Assembly: GCA_013297725.1 (NCBI GenBank) | Contig: JAAFIB010000014.1 | Coordinates: forward strand, 1-46,969 | DNA length: 46,969 nucleotides | DNA from: Sphingomonadales bacterium | Lineage (GTDB): Bacteria; Pseudomonadota; Alphaproteobacteria; Sphingomonadales; Sphingomonadaceae | Reading direction: 5' to 3' | Shown: one piece after another, positions 34,691-43,798 of the stretch | Layout: the number at the start of each line of letters is the position of its first letter | How positions within the stretch are numbered: position 1 is the first letter of the stretch | Translations under genes and position numbers: made by a program | Notes under the pieces: model-generated | The model's database searches: none | Seen by the model: the letters and a program-made list of their open reading frames with translations, nothing else | What the model was told of the DNA's origin: nothing

Positions 34691-36814
34691 ATGTTCTTTC
34701 GCCGTTCAAAGCCGCAACCGGAACCAACCGATCTCGACAGCCGCCTTGCGGCCTTTGATCAGGCCTATGCCAGCGCCTTTCCGGGCGACCCGCAACCTTG
34801 GGCCCAACCTGCAACAGCACCTGCGTTTCCGTCCGCTGTTGAACCAGCCACGCCCAGAAAGCCGTTGTTTGGCAAATCACGCTGGTGGTGGATCAGCCGG
34901 ATGTTTGCAGCATTCCTGTTGCTGTTCATCATCATAATCATGTGGCTAGCGTTCACCGCGCCGCTGTCTAAATCGCTGCAACCCATTGCTCCGCCCCGCA
35001 TCACCTTGCTGGCATGGGATGGCACACCGATTGCCCGCAACGGCGCTGTGGTGGATAAGCCGGTGAAGGTCAAAGAGCTGCCGCCGCATCTGGTAAAAGC
35101 ATTTCTGTCGATTGAGGACCGCCGTTTCTATTCGCATTGGGGCGTCGATCCGCGCAGCATCGGGCGGGCGTTGTGGAGCAATACGCTGGGCGATGGCATG
35201 ACGCAGGGCGGCAGCACGATTACGCAGCAGTTGGCAAAGTTCACGTTCCTTACCCCCGAACGTAGTCTGACCCGCAAAGCCCGCGAGGCATTGATCGCAT
35301 TCTGGCTCGAAGGCTGGCTGACCAAGGACGAAATCCTGGAGCGTTACTTGTCGAACGCCTATTTCGGTGACAATGTGTATGGCATTCGCGCGGCATCGCT
35401 GCATTATTTCTATCGTCAACCCGAACGGCTGACTCTGCCCCAATCGGTGATGTTGGCGGGATTGGTGCAAGCGCCCAACAGGCTGGCCCCCACACGTAAC
35501 CCTGCCCGCGCGGCAAAGCGCGCAAAGATGGTGATGAACGCGATGGTCGCAACCGGCGCACTGACCGAGGCTCAGGCGGACGCAACGCCCATCGCCAAAA
35601 TCGATGTCCGCTATAAAGAAACGCTGCCGACGGGAACGTACTTTGCCGATTGGGCGATGCCGCAAGCGCGGCAAGAGGCAGAGCTTGGCTATGCTGACCA
35701 GACCATTCGCACAACGCTGGATTCGCGGTTGCAGAATATCGCGCGCAACGTGGTGGCGCGCGCGCCGCTTGGCAAAGCGCAAGTCGCTTTGGTCGCGATG
35801 CGCCCCAATGGCGAAGTCGTCGCGATGATCGGCGGGCGCAATTACAAAGATTCGCCCTTTAACCGCGCCACCCAAGCAAAGCGCCAGCCGGGCTCGACGT
35901 TTAAACTGGTCGTTTACCTCACCGCTTTGCGCGCAGGGATGAGCCCCGAAAGTATTGTCGATGATAGCCCGATTACCGAAGGATTGTATCGCCCGAAAAA
36001 CTATGGCGACAGCTATCGCGGCAAAATCACCCTTGCGCAGGCCTTTGCGCAATCGAGCAATGTGGTGACGGTGCGGCTGTATAATCAGCTGGGCTACAAT
36101 GCCATTGCGCGCACCGCCAAAGAGCTGGGCATTGAAAGCCCGATGTCGCGTGACCCCAGCATGGCGCTGGGTAGCTCTGGCATGACATTGCTTGAGCTAA
36201 CCTCTGCTTATGCAGCCGTTGCCGCTGACAAATGGCCGGTCGCCCCCCGTGCGTTTATTGCCGAAGAGGAAAGCTGGTTCGATTGGTTGGTGTCGGGACA
36301 GCGCAGCTTTGACGGCCGCAGCCATGACGCGCTGCTGAAAATGCTAGGCGGGGTTATCAACGGTGGCACGGGCCGGGCGGCGCGGCTTTCGGTTCCGGCC
36401 TATGGCAAAACTGGCACAAGCCAAGACTATCGCGATGCATTGTTCGTTGGTTTTGCTGGCGATCTGGTGGTTGGCGTGTGGATAGGTAATGATGATAATA
36501 CGCCGCTGAAAGGCATTACCGGCGGCGGGCTGCCCGCACGCATCTGGCGCGATTTCATGGGGCAAGCGGTCAAGGGCGCTGGGCCAAAAGCCAAGCCCAA
36601 GCCGGTGATCGCCCCCAACCCGGATGGCCCGATTGAGCCGATGGACCTGCCCGATATTCCGGAAATTGACATTGGCACACCCGAAGTTCGCGTCGATCCC
36701 GACAAAGGCGTGACCGTTAGCGGCGAGATTGGCGATGTGCCGCTGGATTTGACGATCGACAAAAACGGCGTCGATCTGCAAACGCGGGATAAGCAGAGCG
36801 ATAGGCGGCGGTAG
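34691..36814 (+). CDS. Bifunctional penicillin-binding protein (PBP1 family)
   Basis: The 707-residue protein has a short cytoplasmic N-terminus and one membrane helix (about 72-93, MFAAFLLLFIIIIMWLAF). A family-51 transglycosylase domain follows (catalytic E142 in EDRRFYSHWG; GGSTITQQLAK). The transpeptidase domain has STFK (S402-K405), SSN and KTG (573-575). A C-terminal tail of about 80 residues is acidic/proline-rich. It polymerises and crosslinks peptidoglycan. The ATG at 34691 is chosen over an upstream ATG at 34613, whose extra 26 residues are unlike the family. The downstream gap holds an inverted repeat. Confidence 0.92.
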   Translation: MFFRRSKPQPEPTDLDSRLAAFDQAYASAFPGDPQPWAQPATAPAFPSAVEPATPRKPLFGKSRWWWISRMFAAFLLLFIIIIMWLAFTAPLSKSLQPIAPPRITLLAWDGTPIARNGAVVDKPVKVKELPPHLVKAFLSIEDRRFYSHWGVDPRSIGRALWSNTLGDGMTQGGSTITQQLAKFTFLTPERSLTRKAREALIAFWLEGWLTKDEILERYLSNAYFGDNVYGIRAASLHYFYRQPERLTLPQSVMLAGLVQAPNRLAPTRNPARAAKRAKMVMNAMVATGALTEAQADATPIAKIDVRYKETLPTGTYFADWAMPQARQEAELGYADQTIRTTLDSRLQNIARNVVARAPLGKAQVALVAMRPNGEVVAMIGGRNYKDSPFNRATQAKRQPGSTFKLVVYLTALRAGMSPESIVDDSPITEGLYRPKNYGDSYRGKITLAQAFAQSSNVVTVRLYNQLGYNAIARTAKELGIESPMSRDPSMALGSSGMTLLELTSAYAAVAADKWPVAPRAFIAEEESWFDWLVSGQRSFDGRSHDALLKMLGGVINGGTGRAARLSVPAYGKTGTSQDYRDALFVGFAGDLVVGVWIGNDDNTPLKGITGGGLPARIWRDFMGQAVKGAGPKAKPKPVIAPNPDGPIEPMDLPDIPEIDIGTPEVRVDPDKGVTVSGEIGDVPLDLTIDKNGVDLQTRDKQSDRRR

Positions 36815-36838
36815 CGCCAACCACTAAGTTGCCAATTA

Positions 36839-36927
36839 CGTCGCCCCGTGCTTGACACGGGGCTTGGCTTGTTCTTTCACAGGACGTCGGCCAAAAAGCC
36901 TAACCCCGTGTCAAGCACGGGGTGACG
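36839..36927. repeat. Inverted repeat with 24-bp arms after the PBP gene
   Basis: CGTCGCCCCGTGCTTGACAC starts the left arm (36839-36862). The right arm (36904-36927) is its reverse complement with one mismatch (G/A). Each arm also contains the shorter palindrome CCCCGTG...CACGGGG. The centre is 41 bp. It sits between the PBP and protease genes and may act as a transcription stop; it looks like a dispersed element, not a unique site. Confidence 0.88.
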
Positions 36928-36968
36928 TGTTTGGGTCCGGGTGACGATATTTTAGAAGGCCGAGCTAA

Positions 36969-38492
36969 ATGAACACCTTGCGCCTGTTACTGGCACTATC
37001 CCTCTTGCTGTTTGCCAACATCGCCCATGCAGACCCATCAGACATCGCCGCCGCCAGCCGCAGTGTTGTGCGCGTCGTCGTCTTTGCAGAGGCTGACCCC
37101 GGCGTCCCCGTTGGCCATGGCAGCGGCGTGGTGGTCGCCCCCAACATGATCCTGACCAACGCGCATGTCGTCGACGAAGAAGCATTTGGAACCCGCATCA
37201 CGATCAGCATCGTGCCCAGCGAAGGCGGCAAAGTTTATGACGCCGAAGTTATCGACCGATCTCCCGGTAATGACTTAGCGCTGATCCAGCTGCGCAACGG
37301 TGCGCGCCTGACACCCGGTGCATTTCTTGCTGGCAATGTAGAGGATGGCAGCGATGTTTTTGCCATCGGCTATCCCGGCGGCGTCGATATCGCGCAGGGG
37401 CTGAGCATGGAGGACATGATGCGTCCTACCACCCCTGTTAAAACCAAAGGCAGCTTGTCGGGTGGGCGATCAGCCAAGGATTTTGAAACATTGCTGCACA
37501 CCGCAGCAATCGGCAGCGGTAATAGCGGCGGGCCATTGGTCGATGCATGCGGACGCGTGATCGGGATCAACAGTTTCGGCACCGTATCCAATGGCGGGGA
37601 TGCAGAGTTTTTCTTTGCCATCGCCAACCGCGAAGTGCGCAGCTTTTTGGCGCGTAACCAAGTAAAAGCACGCAGCGTCGATGGCCCCTGCCTGTCGCGC
37701 GCTGAACTAAGCCGCGCAGAGGCCGAACGCGCCGCTGCGGAAAAGGCAAAGATCGCAGCCGCCAATCTTGAGGCAGAAACCGCCCGTACCAAAACATTCA
37801 GCGAAGCCCGAAAAGAAGCCGAATACGCAACAATTGAAGCGCGCGAAAACCGGATGATGCTGACGATATTGCTGCTGCTCGGCGCATTGGGTGCAGCTGG
37901 AACCGGATGGCAGATGTTTGAGCGGGAACGCAAAACTCACGGCAAAATTGCAGCGGGTGTGGGTACAGTCATGCTGATTGCGGCACTGGTCGCTTGGTTC
38001 ACAAGGCCAGGCTTTGACCAGATCGACGAACGCGCGCGTATCGCATTGAAAGACTCCGCAGACCCTGCCGCCAAAGCTGTGGTCGCAAAGGCTGGTGCGC
38101 AAATCTGCACCATCGACCGCAGCCGCAGCCGGATCACCATTTCCGACGCCGCCGATGTAAAGTTTAACTGGTCCGCCGGTGGCTGTGTCAACAATCGCAC
38201 GCAATATGCCGACGATAACGGCCAATGGACCCGCACGCTTGTGCCCAATAACGAACAGCAGGTGTCGATCATCCAGTTTGACCCGAAAACCAGCAGCTAC
38301 CGTATCGAACGGCATTTGCTGGGTGCCGAGGCGATGGGTAAAGCCCGTGAGGCGCGCAAATTATATGAAGTACAAAGCTGTTCTGCCGATCCAAAACTGC
38401 TCGATAAAATCGGTCAGATGAACCGCGCCGTGCGCGAATTGCTCCCGCCACAGGCAAACGAGGTATTGCAGTTTAATTGCAGTGGCGGTTAA
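36969..38492 (+). CDS. Membrane-tethered trypsin-like serine protease
   Basis: The 507-residue protein has a signal peptide ([20 protein letters not shown]) and an S1C-type protease domain with the full triad H66 (TNAHVV), D102 (NDLALI) and S186 (GSGNSGGPL). A coiled, Ala/Glu-rich stretch (about 240-290, [20 protein letters not shown]) leads to two hydrophobic segments (about 298-315 and 335-350) and a C-terminal domain of about 150 residues with four cysteines. No PDZ domain is present, unlike DegP. The C-terminal domain lies beyond the membrane segments. Substrate unknown; the folding suggests envelope quality control or signalling. It precedes cobT by 14 bp and may be co-transcribed. Confidence 0.8.
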   Translation: MNTLRLLLALSLLLFANIAHADPSDIAAASRSVVRVVVFAEADPGVPVGHGSGVVVAPNMILTNAHVVDEEAFGTRITISIVPSEGGKVYDAEVIDRSPGNDLALIQLRNGARLTPGAFLAGNVEDGSDVFAIGYPGGVDIAQGLSMEDMMRPTTPVKTKGSLSGGRSAKDFETLLHTAAIGSGNSGGPLVDACGRVIGINSFGTVSNGGDAEFFFAIANREVRSFLARNQVKARSVDGPCLSRAELSRAEAERAAAEKAKIAAANLEAETARTKTFSEARKEAEYATIEARENRMMLTILLLLGALGAAGTGWQMFERERKTHGKIAAGVGTVMLIAALVAWFTRPGFDQIDERARIALKDSADPAAKAVVAKAGAQICTIDRSRSRITISDAADVKFNWSAGGCVNNRTQYADDNGQWTRTLVPNNEQQVSIIQFDPKTSSYRIERHLLGAEAMGKAREARKLYEVQSCSADPKLLDKIGQMNRAVRELLPPQANEVLQFNCSGG

Positions 38493-38506
38493 GGCCGACA
38501 GCGAAC

Positions 38507-40321
38507 ATGGCTGATCAATCTCCCCTTGAGCAATTCAAACAAGTGCTGACCGGCACATCGCGCGCGATTGCGCATGAGCCAGAGGTTGAGTTGGCCTTTA
38601 CCGCCGATGCCCCAACCCAGGCGGGCAAGAACTTTCGCGTGCCAATGCCGGGGCGCTCGCTACCCGTTGAACAAGTCGCCGAGGCGCGCGGTTTCGCCGA
38701 TAGCTTTGCTCTGCGCCTGAAGCACCATGACGCCGCCAGCCACGCAAAGCTGCGCCCGACCGAGGCAATCGCAGGCGCAGCGTTCGACGCGATCGAAAAC
38801 GTCCGTGTAGAGGCGCTGGGTGCAAAGGGTATGGCGGGGATTGCCGCAAACCTGAACCAAGCGCTTGACATGCGGCTGCGCACTGACCCGATCAGCCACG
38901 CACAGGCCGCCGACGAAGTGCCGATCTCGACCGCATTGGCATTGGTGGTGCGTGAACGGCTGACAGGGCAGCCCGTGCCGCCAATCGCTGCGCAAGGTGT
39001 TGATCTGCTGCGCGGCTGGATTGAGGAGAAAGCGGGCGGCGATCTTGACGCGCTGGGCCTTGCGCTTGATGACCAACGCGCCTTTGCGTCGCTGGCGCAA
39101 ACAATGCTGGCGCATCTCGACCTGACCGAAGGCGATATCGAGCCGACGGATCCCGAAGAAGCAGGCGACGATAGCGACGACGAACAAGAACAAGACGGCG
39201 ATGATGATGCAGACGGCGAAGGCGAAACCGGCCAAGCCGACGCCCGTGCCGAGCCACAGCCCGATGAAGGCGACGCCGCCGACAGCGAGGCCGAAGAATC
39301 CGACATGGATGACATGGCCGATGGCGATGGAGAAATGGGCGATGACGGCATGCAGCCTGTTACCCCGCAACGCCGCAATTGGGACGATTTGCCGCAGTCG
39401 GACTATAAAGTCTGGAACCCCAAATTCGACGAGATCGTTAGCGCACGCGAACTTGCCGACGAAGATGAGCTTAACCGCCTGCGCGCTTATCTCGATCAAC
39501 AATTGGCGGGGTTGCAAGGCGCCGTCACTCGCCTCGCCAATCGCCTGCAACGCCGGTTGATGGCACAGCAAAACCGCAGCTGGGATTTTGACCAAGAAGA
39601 AGGCATGCTTGACGCCGCACGTCTGGCACGTGTCGTTGTGTCGCCCGGCAGTTCATTGTCGTACAAGGTCGAACGCGAGACCAAGTTCCGCGATACAGTG
39701 GTCACATTGCTGATCGACAACAGTGGATCGATGCGGGGTCGCCCCATCAGCATTGCCGCAATCAGCGCCGATATCATGGCGCGCACGCTTGAGAGATGCG
39801 GTGTGAAAACCGAGATTTTGGGCTTTACCACCCGCGCATGGAAAGGCGGCCAAGCGCGTGAGGATTGGCTTGCCGCTGGTCGCCCCGCCCTGCCCGGCCG
39901 CCTAAACGACCTACGCCATATCATTTACAAAAAGGCCGATGAGCCATGGCGTCACGCCCGCCGAAACCTGGGCCTGATGATGCGCGAGGGTTTGCTGAAA
40001 GAAAACATCGATGGCGAGGCATTGTTATGGGCGCACAACCGCCTGATCGGTCGCCACGAAGATCGCCGCATCCTGATGGTCATTTCCGACGGCGCGCCGG
40101 TGGATGATTCGACATTATCCGTCAATCACGGCGGCTATTTGGAACAGCACCTGCGCCGCGTAATCGAAATGATCGAAACGCGCAGCCCTGTGCAACTGGT
40201 GGCCATTGGCATCGGTCATGACGTAACGCGATACTATAAACGCGCGGTCACGATCATGGATGCCGAACAATTGGGCGGGACAATGATCGAGCAGCTGGCG
40301 GGGTTGTTTGACGAGGAGTGA
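38507..40321 (+). CDS. cobT: CobT-type cobaltochelatase subunit (VWA protein)
   Basis: The 604-residue protein has a conserved N-terminal CobT region ([40 protein letters not shown]). A long acidic segment (about 210-295) and a C-terminal VWA domain with MIDAS DNSGSM (D404) follow. In aerobic cobalamin synthesis CobT works with CobS (AAA+) and CobN to insert cobalt. Neither partner is in this window. The ATG at 38507 gives the family start. It ends with AGLFDEE, and this C-terminus is encoded again downstream at 40824-40846 (see repeats). It overlaps the next gene by one base (TGATG). Confidence 0.9.
   Translation: MADQSPLEQFKQVLTGTSRAIAHEPEVELAFTADAPTQAGKNFRVPMPGRSLPVEQVAEARGFADSFALRLKHHDAASHAKLRPTEAIAGAAFDAIENVRVEALGAKGMAGIAANLNQALDMRLRTDPISHAQAADEVPISTALALVVRERLTGQPVPPIAAQGVDLLRGWIEEKAGGDLDALGLALDDQRAFASLAQTMLAHLDLTEGDIEPTDPEEAGDDSDDEQEQDGDDDADGEGETGQADARAEPQPDEGDAADSEAEESDMDDMADGDGEMGDDGMQPVTPQRRNWDDLPQSDYKVWNPKFDEIVSARELADEDELNRLRAYLDQQLAGLQGAVTRLANRLQRRLMAQQNRSWDFDQEEGMLDAARLARVVVSPGSSLSYKVERETKFRDTVVTLLIDNSGSMRGRPISIAAISADIMARTLERCGVKTEILGFTTRAWKGGQAREDWLAAGRPALPGRLNDLRHIIYKKADEPWRHARRNLGLMMREGLLKENIDGEALLWAHNRLIGRHEDRRILMVISDGAPVDDSTLSVNHGGYLEQHLRRVIEMIETRSPVQLVAIGIGHDVTRYYKRAVTIMDAEQLGGTMIEQLAGLFDEE
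40298..40317 (+). repeat. Direct repeat, copy 1 (3' end of cobT)
   Basis: A 20-bp identical string, GCGGGGTTGTTTGACGAGGA, occurs here at the very end of cobT and again at 40824-40843, 526 bp downstream. Both encode AGLFDEE followed at once by a stop. Weaker similarity extends on both sides (AGCAG before, AGGGCGG after). Confidence 0.95.
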
Positions 40322-40788
40322 TGAGGGCGGTACGTAACTTTTTGCTTCTTCTGGCTGCCGTTACATGCGGAAGCGACGCTGTTGCGTCTGACGTCGAATG
40401 CTATGATGCTAAGATAACAGCGAAACCTTTGAACCAGGTTTATACCCCGTATCCTAGCAGCACAGATGTGATCGTTATGAGTTGGCCGTGGTTTGTAGAC
40501 CTTAAGGTCAAAAAGGTTTTGGAAGGCGATGTACCCAAACGGAGGATCACGGTTCTTGCGGTGCTTCACAGTGAGTACCCCAGGAAAACGCGGACATTCT
40601 TACTGCGTCGCAATACAGCTGGAACTTTCAACTTGATTCGCACCCAACCGTCAGACGTAACGCGCTGCGATCCCGGTTCCGACGCAGCAGAGCCATACAT
40701 TCAGCCAAGTGAAGGACGAACACTGGAGGATGTCCGTCGCGAAAGCGAGGTGGAAATTCGACGAGACGAACTAGAAACAGATGAATAA
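40321..40788 (+). CDS. Secreted orphan protein between duplicated cobT ends
   Basis: The 155-residue protein has a signal peptide ([20 protein letters not shown]) and a mature part with conserved-looking YDAKITAKPLNQVYTPYP and DLKVKKVLEGDVPKRRITVL segments. I do not recognise a family. The start ATG overlaps the cobT stop (TGATG), with GAGGAG just upstream; a GTG at 40318 is an alternative. GC is about 45-48% in its first half, against about 58% in cobT. The gene lies within a segment bounded by the 20-bp direct repeat, so it looks inserted. The function cannot be stated. Confidence 0.7.
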   Translation: MRAVRNFLLLLAAVTCGSDAVASDVECYDAKITAKPLNQVYTPYPSSTDVIVMSWPWFVDLKVKKVLEGDVPKRRITVLAVLHSEYPRKTRTFLLRRNTAGTFNLIRTQPSDVTRCDPGSDAAEPYIQPSEGRTLEDVRRESEVEIRRDELETDE

Positions 40789-40823
40789 TGTCGTGCATAT
40801 TTTACATGCTGTCAGCAGTTTTA

Positions 40824-40843
40824 GCGGGGTTGTTTGACGAGGA
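40824..40843 (+). repeat. Direct repeat, copy 2 (restored cobT end)
   Basis: The copy reads GCG GGG TTG TTT GAC GAG GA and is followed by A TAG, giving AGLFDEE-stop in the cobT frame. It is not attached to any reading frame now. A hairpin (AGGGCGG-CGCTAAA-CCGCCCT, 40851-40871) follows closely, which could be the original cobT terminator, though no T-run follows it. Confidence 0.95.
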
Positions 40844-40886
40844 ATAGACAAGGGCGGCGCTAAACCGCCCTGCCCTTTAACCCAAC

Positions 40887-41198
40887 CTACCAACGATCAT
40901 AATGCCGCCGATAATGCCGCTTTTTCCAGTGGCGTTTATGTGGGCGGTAATAATAGGGATCATAGTAATAATAGCGCGGGCGATAGCGGTAGCGCGGCTC
41001 GTAATAATAATACGACCGGTATCGCGGGCGGTAATGCACTGGCTGGTAATAATAGGGATCGTAATAGCCGTTATAATATCCCGGCGATCCGATACTGAAA
41101 GTCACGCTGGTGCGCCCGCGGTCACGATGCGCATCTGCTGGTGCACTCGCGGCAACAGCCCCGAGCAAACCCAGCGCAATTAAGGCTTGTTTGATCAT
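40887..41198 (-). CDS. Secreted Tyr/Arg/His-rich low-complexity protein
   Basis: The 103-residue protein has a signal peptide (MIKQALIALGLLGAVAASAP). A short serine-rich stretch (GRTSVTFSIGSPGYYNGYYD) is then followed by about 60 residues of Tyr/Arg/Pro/His repeats (YYYEPRYRYRPRYYYYDPYY). Such proteins are common and uncharacterised in sphingomonads, probably periplasmic. The ATG at 41198 is chosen for the signal; an upstream ATG (41243) adds 15 residues without a signal. It converges on the cobT region and is divergent from the nitroreductase gene. Confidence 0.75.
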   Translation of the reverse strand: MIKQALIALGLLGAVAASAPADAHRDRGRTSVTFSIGSPGYYNGYYDPYYYQPVHYRPRYRSYYYYEPRYRYRPRYYYYDPYYYRPHKRHWKKRHYRRHYDRW

Positions 41199-41348
41199 CG
41201 TCTTGCTCCATCTGCCCCCGAAATTCGTCGTTATGTTAACCATGCTTAAACGGGGCTGAATGGTTTGTTCAGGAAAGCGGGCTTGTAATTCGTTGCGGCA
41301 ATGGCAAAGAAGAACAAAGTTAATCGCTCAATTAAATCCGGAGATATC

Positions 41349-42020
41349 ATGAATGTTACCGAAGCCGTCGCCACCCGCCGTTCGGTGCGTGCATTTCTGG
41401 ATAAGCCAGTCGACAGAACAGTGCTTGAACGCGTGCTGGCCAAAGCACAGCGATCCCCCTCTGGCGGTAATACCCAGCCATGGAATGCCGTTATTCTGAC
41501 AGGGGAGCCACTCGCCGACCTTACCGCCAAGATCAAGGCAAAGGCCGCGACTGCGCCGATGGGCGAAGGTTTTGAGTACGACATTTATCCAAAAGGACTT
41601 GAAGGGCGTTACGAAGACCAAAGGCGCGGTGTTGGTAAAGCAATGTTTGATGCGTTAGGCCTTGCGCGCGAAGATGGCGCAGGCCGCATCGCACAGATGA
41701 TGAAAAACTGGGATAGTTTTGGTGCGCCTGTCCAGCTGTTCACCTATACCCGCAAATATATGGGGCCGCCGCAATGGTCCGACATGGGCATGTGGCTGCA
41801 AACGGTGATGCTGCTGCTGCGCGAGGAAGGGCTGGACAGTTGCGCGCAGGAAATCTGGGCGATGTACGGCACCTATATGCGCAAGCTGCTGAACATAGAT
41901 GACGAGCACATATTTTTCTGCGGCATGGCAATCGGCTATCGCGATCCCGATGCGCCGGTGAACAGCTTTGCGGTGCCGCGCGTGGAGATTGATCAGGCGA
42001 TACGGTGGGACGGGTTTTAA
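41349..42020 (+). CDS. Nitroreductase family protein
   Basis: The 223-residue FMN-dependent oxidoreductase begins MNVTEAVATRRSVRAFLDKP and has the phosphate-binding RSPSGGNTQPWNAVIL stretch. The later DMGMWLQTVMLLLREEGLDS and FFCGMAIGYRDPDAPVN segments are typical of the family. Its natural substrate is not evident; members reduce nitroaromatics or quinones. The ATG at 41349 follows CCGGAGAT with a proper spacing; the longer frame to 41301 is less likely. Gene is followed by a palindromic repeat. Confidence 0.88.
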   Translation: MNVTEAVATRRSVRAFLDKPVDRTVLERVLAKAQRSPSGGNTQPWNAVILTGEPLADLTAKIKAKAATAPMGEGFEYDIYPKGLEGRYEDQRRGVGKAMFDALGLAREDGAGRIAQMMKNWDSFGAPVQLFTYTRKYMGPPQWSDMGMWLQTVMLLLREEGLDSCAQEIWAMYGTYMRKLLNIDDEHIFFCGMAIGYRDPDAPVNSFAVPRVEIDQAIRWDGF

Positions 42021-42032
42021 CCCATGCATACT

Positions 42033-42148
42033 CCGTCATGCTGAACTTGTTTCAGCATCCATCGTGCAACCGAGAGCTGAGGGTTGTGAGGCGAAATGGA
42101 CCCTGGAGCCGTAAGGCGTGCAACGCACAAACAAGTTCAGGGTGACGG
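42033..42148. repeat. Imperfect inverted repeat between nitroreductase and cysS
   Basis: CCGTCATGCTGAACTTGTTT (starting 42033) is mirrored, with a few mismatches, by AACAAGTTCAGGGTGACGG ending at 42148. This is a dispersed palindrome type seen in several bacteria, including sphingomonads. The 78-bp centre holds no reading frame. It ends 47 bp before cysS. Confidence 0.8.
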
Positions 42149-42195
42149 TTTGAGGTGGCTTGACCTGACTGTCCAATTCCAGCATCGCCCAAACC

Positions 42196-43683
42196 ATGTC
42201 CGATCTAAAACTCTTTAACAGCCTGACGCGCGAACTGGTTCCCTTTGTCCCCGTCCATCTCGGCGAGGCGCGCGTTTATAGCTGCGGGCCGACCGTCTAT
42301 AATTACCAGCATATCGGCAACATGCGCGCCTATGTCTTTGCCGATACGCTTGGCCGTGTGCTGAGCTACAAAGGCTATAAACTCACCCATGTCATCAACA
42401 TCACCGATGTTGGCCATCTAACCTCTGATGCCGATGCGGGCGAGGACAAGATGGAGAAAATGGCGGCGGCGCAGGGCAAAACCGCATGGGACATCGCGGC
42501 ATTCTATCAGGCAGATTTTGAGGCCGATCTGGCGCGACTGAATATCCGCAAACCTGCGCATCCCAAAGCGACGGAATATGTCGATGCGATGATTGAATGG
42601 GGCAAAGAGATTGCCGACAAGCATTGCTACGAGCTGGATAGCGGCCTGTATTTCGATGTCTGCACAGTGCCAGAGTATGGGCGTTTAGCCCGTGCTGTTA
42701 CCGAAGATGGCGAGGGCCGGATCGAGGACGTAGACGGGAAGCGCAACAAGGCCGACTTTGCCATCTGGCGCAAAACGCCAGCAGGTGAAACGCGGCAGAT
42801 GGAGTGGGATTCGCCGTGGGGCCGCGGCGCGCCGGGCTGGCATCTGGAATGCTCGGTGATGTCAAAGGCGTTGTTGGGAATGCCGTTTGACATCCACACC
42901 GGCGGCATCGACCACCGCGAGATCCACCATCCCAATGAGATCGCGCAAAATCAGGCGCATGAGGGCTGCGGCGATACCGGCGCGCGCATCTGGATGCACA
43001 ATAATTTCCTGGTTGAGCGCAGCGGCAAGATGTCGAAATCATCGGGCGAATTCCTGCGCCTGCAACTGCTGATCGACAAAGGCTTCCACCCCCTCGCCTA
43101 TCGCCTGATGTGCTTGCAGGCGCATTACCGGAGTGAGCTGGAGTTTAGCTGGGAGGGATTGCAGGCGGCTTTTGTGCGGTTGAAGCGGATGGTTCGGCAA
43201 TTTGAAAATCAACGGCAGCGTTGGGAGGAAACCATCGTGTATCTCATTTCAGAGGACGGCGAACTCAAAAGTTCGGTTGGTCCGTTTGAAGATATGCTTC
43301 TCTATCCGGTAGTCCTCGAAAAACTGGCAGCTTTTAACGAAGCCGTATCGGACGACTTAAATACCTCCATCGCACTCACCGTGCTCGAAGAGGTTATATC
43401 GACAAACAAGATGGAAGTTAGCCAAAAGCCGTGGTTACTGGCTAAGATGTTGAATGTGCTTGGGCTGAACTTCTGTGAAATATCCCGAAACGACCTTCGC
43501 GTTCGACCGAAAGGGATCGTCATCACTGAAGCCGAAATCGAAGCCGCCCTCGCCCAGCGTAAGGAAGCGCGCGCGAACAAGGACTTCGCTACATCCGACC
43601 GCATCCGCGACGACCTGATCGCCAAAGGCGTTGAAGTCATGGACGGCGACCCACTGGGCTGGGATTGGAAGTTGGATATATAA
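42196..43683 (+). CDS. cysS: Cysteinyl-tRNA synthetase
   Basis: The 495-residue enzyme has the HIGH-like HIGN (39-42) and the KMSKS loop (278-282), both complete. A zinc ligand is C30 in YSCGPTVYNY, with further ligands in WHLECSVM and the HH segment. It charges tRNA-Cys. Residues about 336-435 are encoded by DNA of about 46% GC (43201-43500), against about 60% in the rest, and show no change of frame. The N-terminal catalytic part is canonical; the C-terminal anticodon-binding helices (EAEIEAALAQRKEARANKDF) are normal. The ATG is preceded by no strong ribosome site. Confidence 0.95.
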   Translation: MSDLKLFNSLTRELVPFVPVHLGEARVYSCGPTVYNYQHIGNMRAYVFADTLGRVLSYKGYKLTHVINITDVGHLTSDADAGEDKMEKMAAAQGKTAWDIAAFYQADFEADLARLNIRKPAHPKATEYVDAMIEWGKEIADKHCYELDSGLYFDVCTVPEYGRLARAVTEDGEGRIEDVDGKRNKADFAIWRKTPAGETRQMEWDSPWGRGAPGWHLECSVMSKALLGMPFDIHTGGIDHREIHHPNEIAQNQAHEGCGDTGARIWMHNNFLVERSGKMSKSSGEFLRLQLLIDKGFHPLAYRLMCLQAHYRSELEFSWEGLQAAFVRLKRMVRQFENQRQRWEETIVYLISEDGELKSSVGPFEDMLLYPVVLEKLAAFNEAVSDDLNTSIALTVLEEVISTNKMEVSQKPWLLAKMLNVLGLNFCEISRNDLRVRPKGIVITEAEIEAALAQRKEARANKDFATSDRIRDDLIAKGVEVMDGDPLGWDWKLDI

Positions 43684-43694
43684 CGCTACCTAAG

Positions 43695-43788
43695 CCCCTC
43701 CCCTTCAGGGGAGGGGTTGGGGTGGGGACTGTAAGGGTGGCGCGGATTTCGCAGCCCCACCCCCGGCCCCTCCCCTGAAGAGGAGGGG
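43695..43788. repeat. Palindromic repeat pair between cysS and the dehydrogenase gene
   Basis: Left part (43695-43727) is CCCCTCCCC-TTCA-GGGGAGGGG followed by TTGGGGTGGGG. The right part (43755-43788) is its reverse complement with small differences, so the whole can form one large hairpin. The rightmost GAGGGGAG (43783-43790) probably also serves as ribosome binding site for the gene at 43799. Confidence 0.88.
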
Positions 43789-43798
43789 AGAAAAAGGA

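Noticed and set aside
34946-36052. A 368-codon minus-strand frame inside the penicillin-binding protein gene.
   Set aside because: Opposite a gene with full catalytic motifs; His/Cys-rich product typical of reverse-strand translation.
40851-40871. Hairpin AGGGCGG-CGCTAAA-CCGCCCT considered as a terminator.
   Set aside because: No T-run on either side, so termination cannot be claimed; noted only as a marker of the original cobT downstream sequence.
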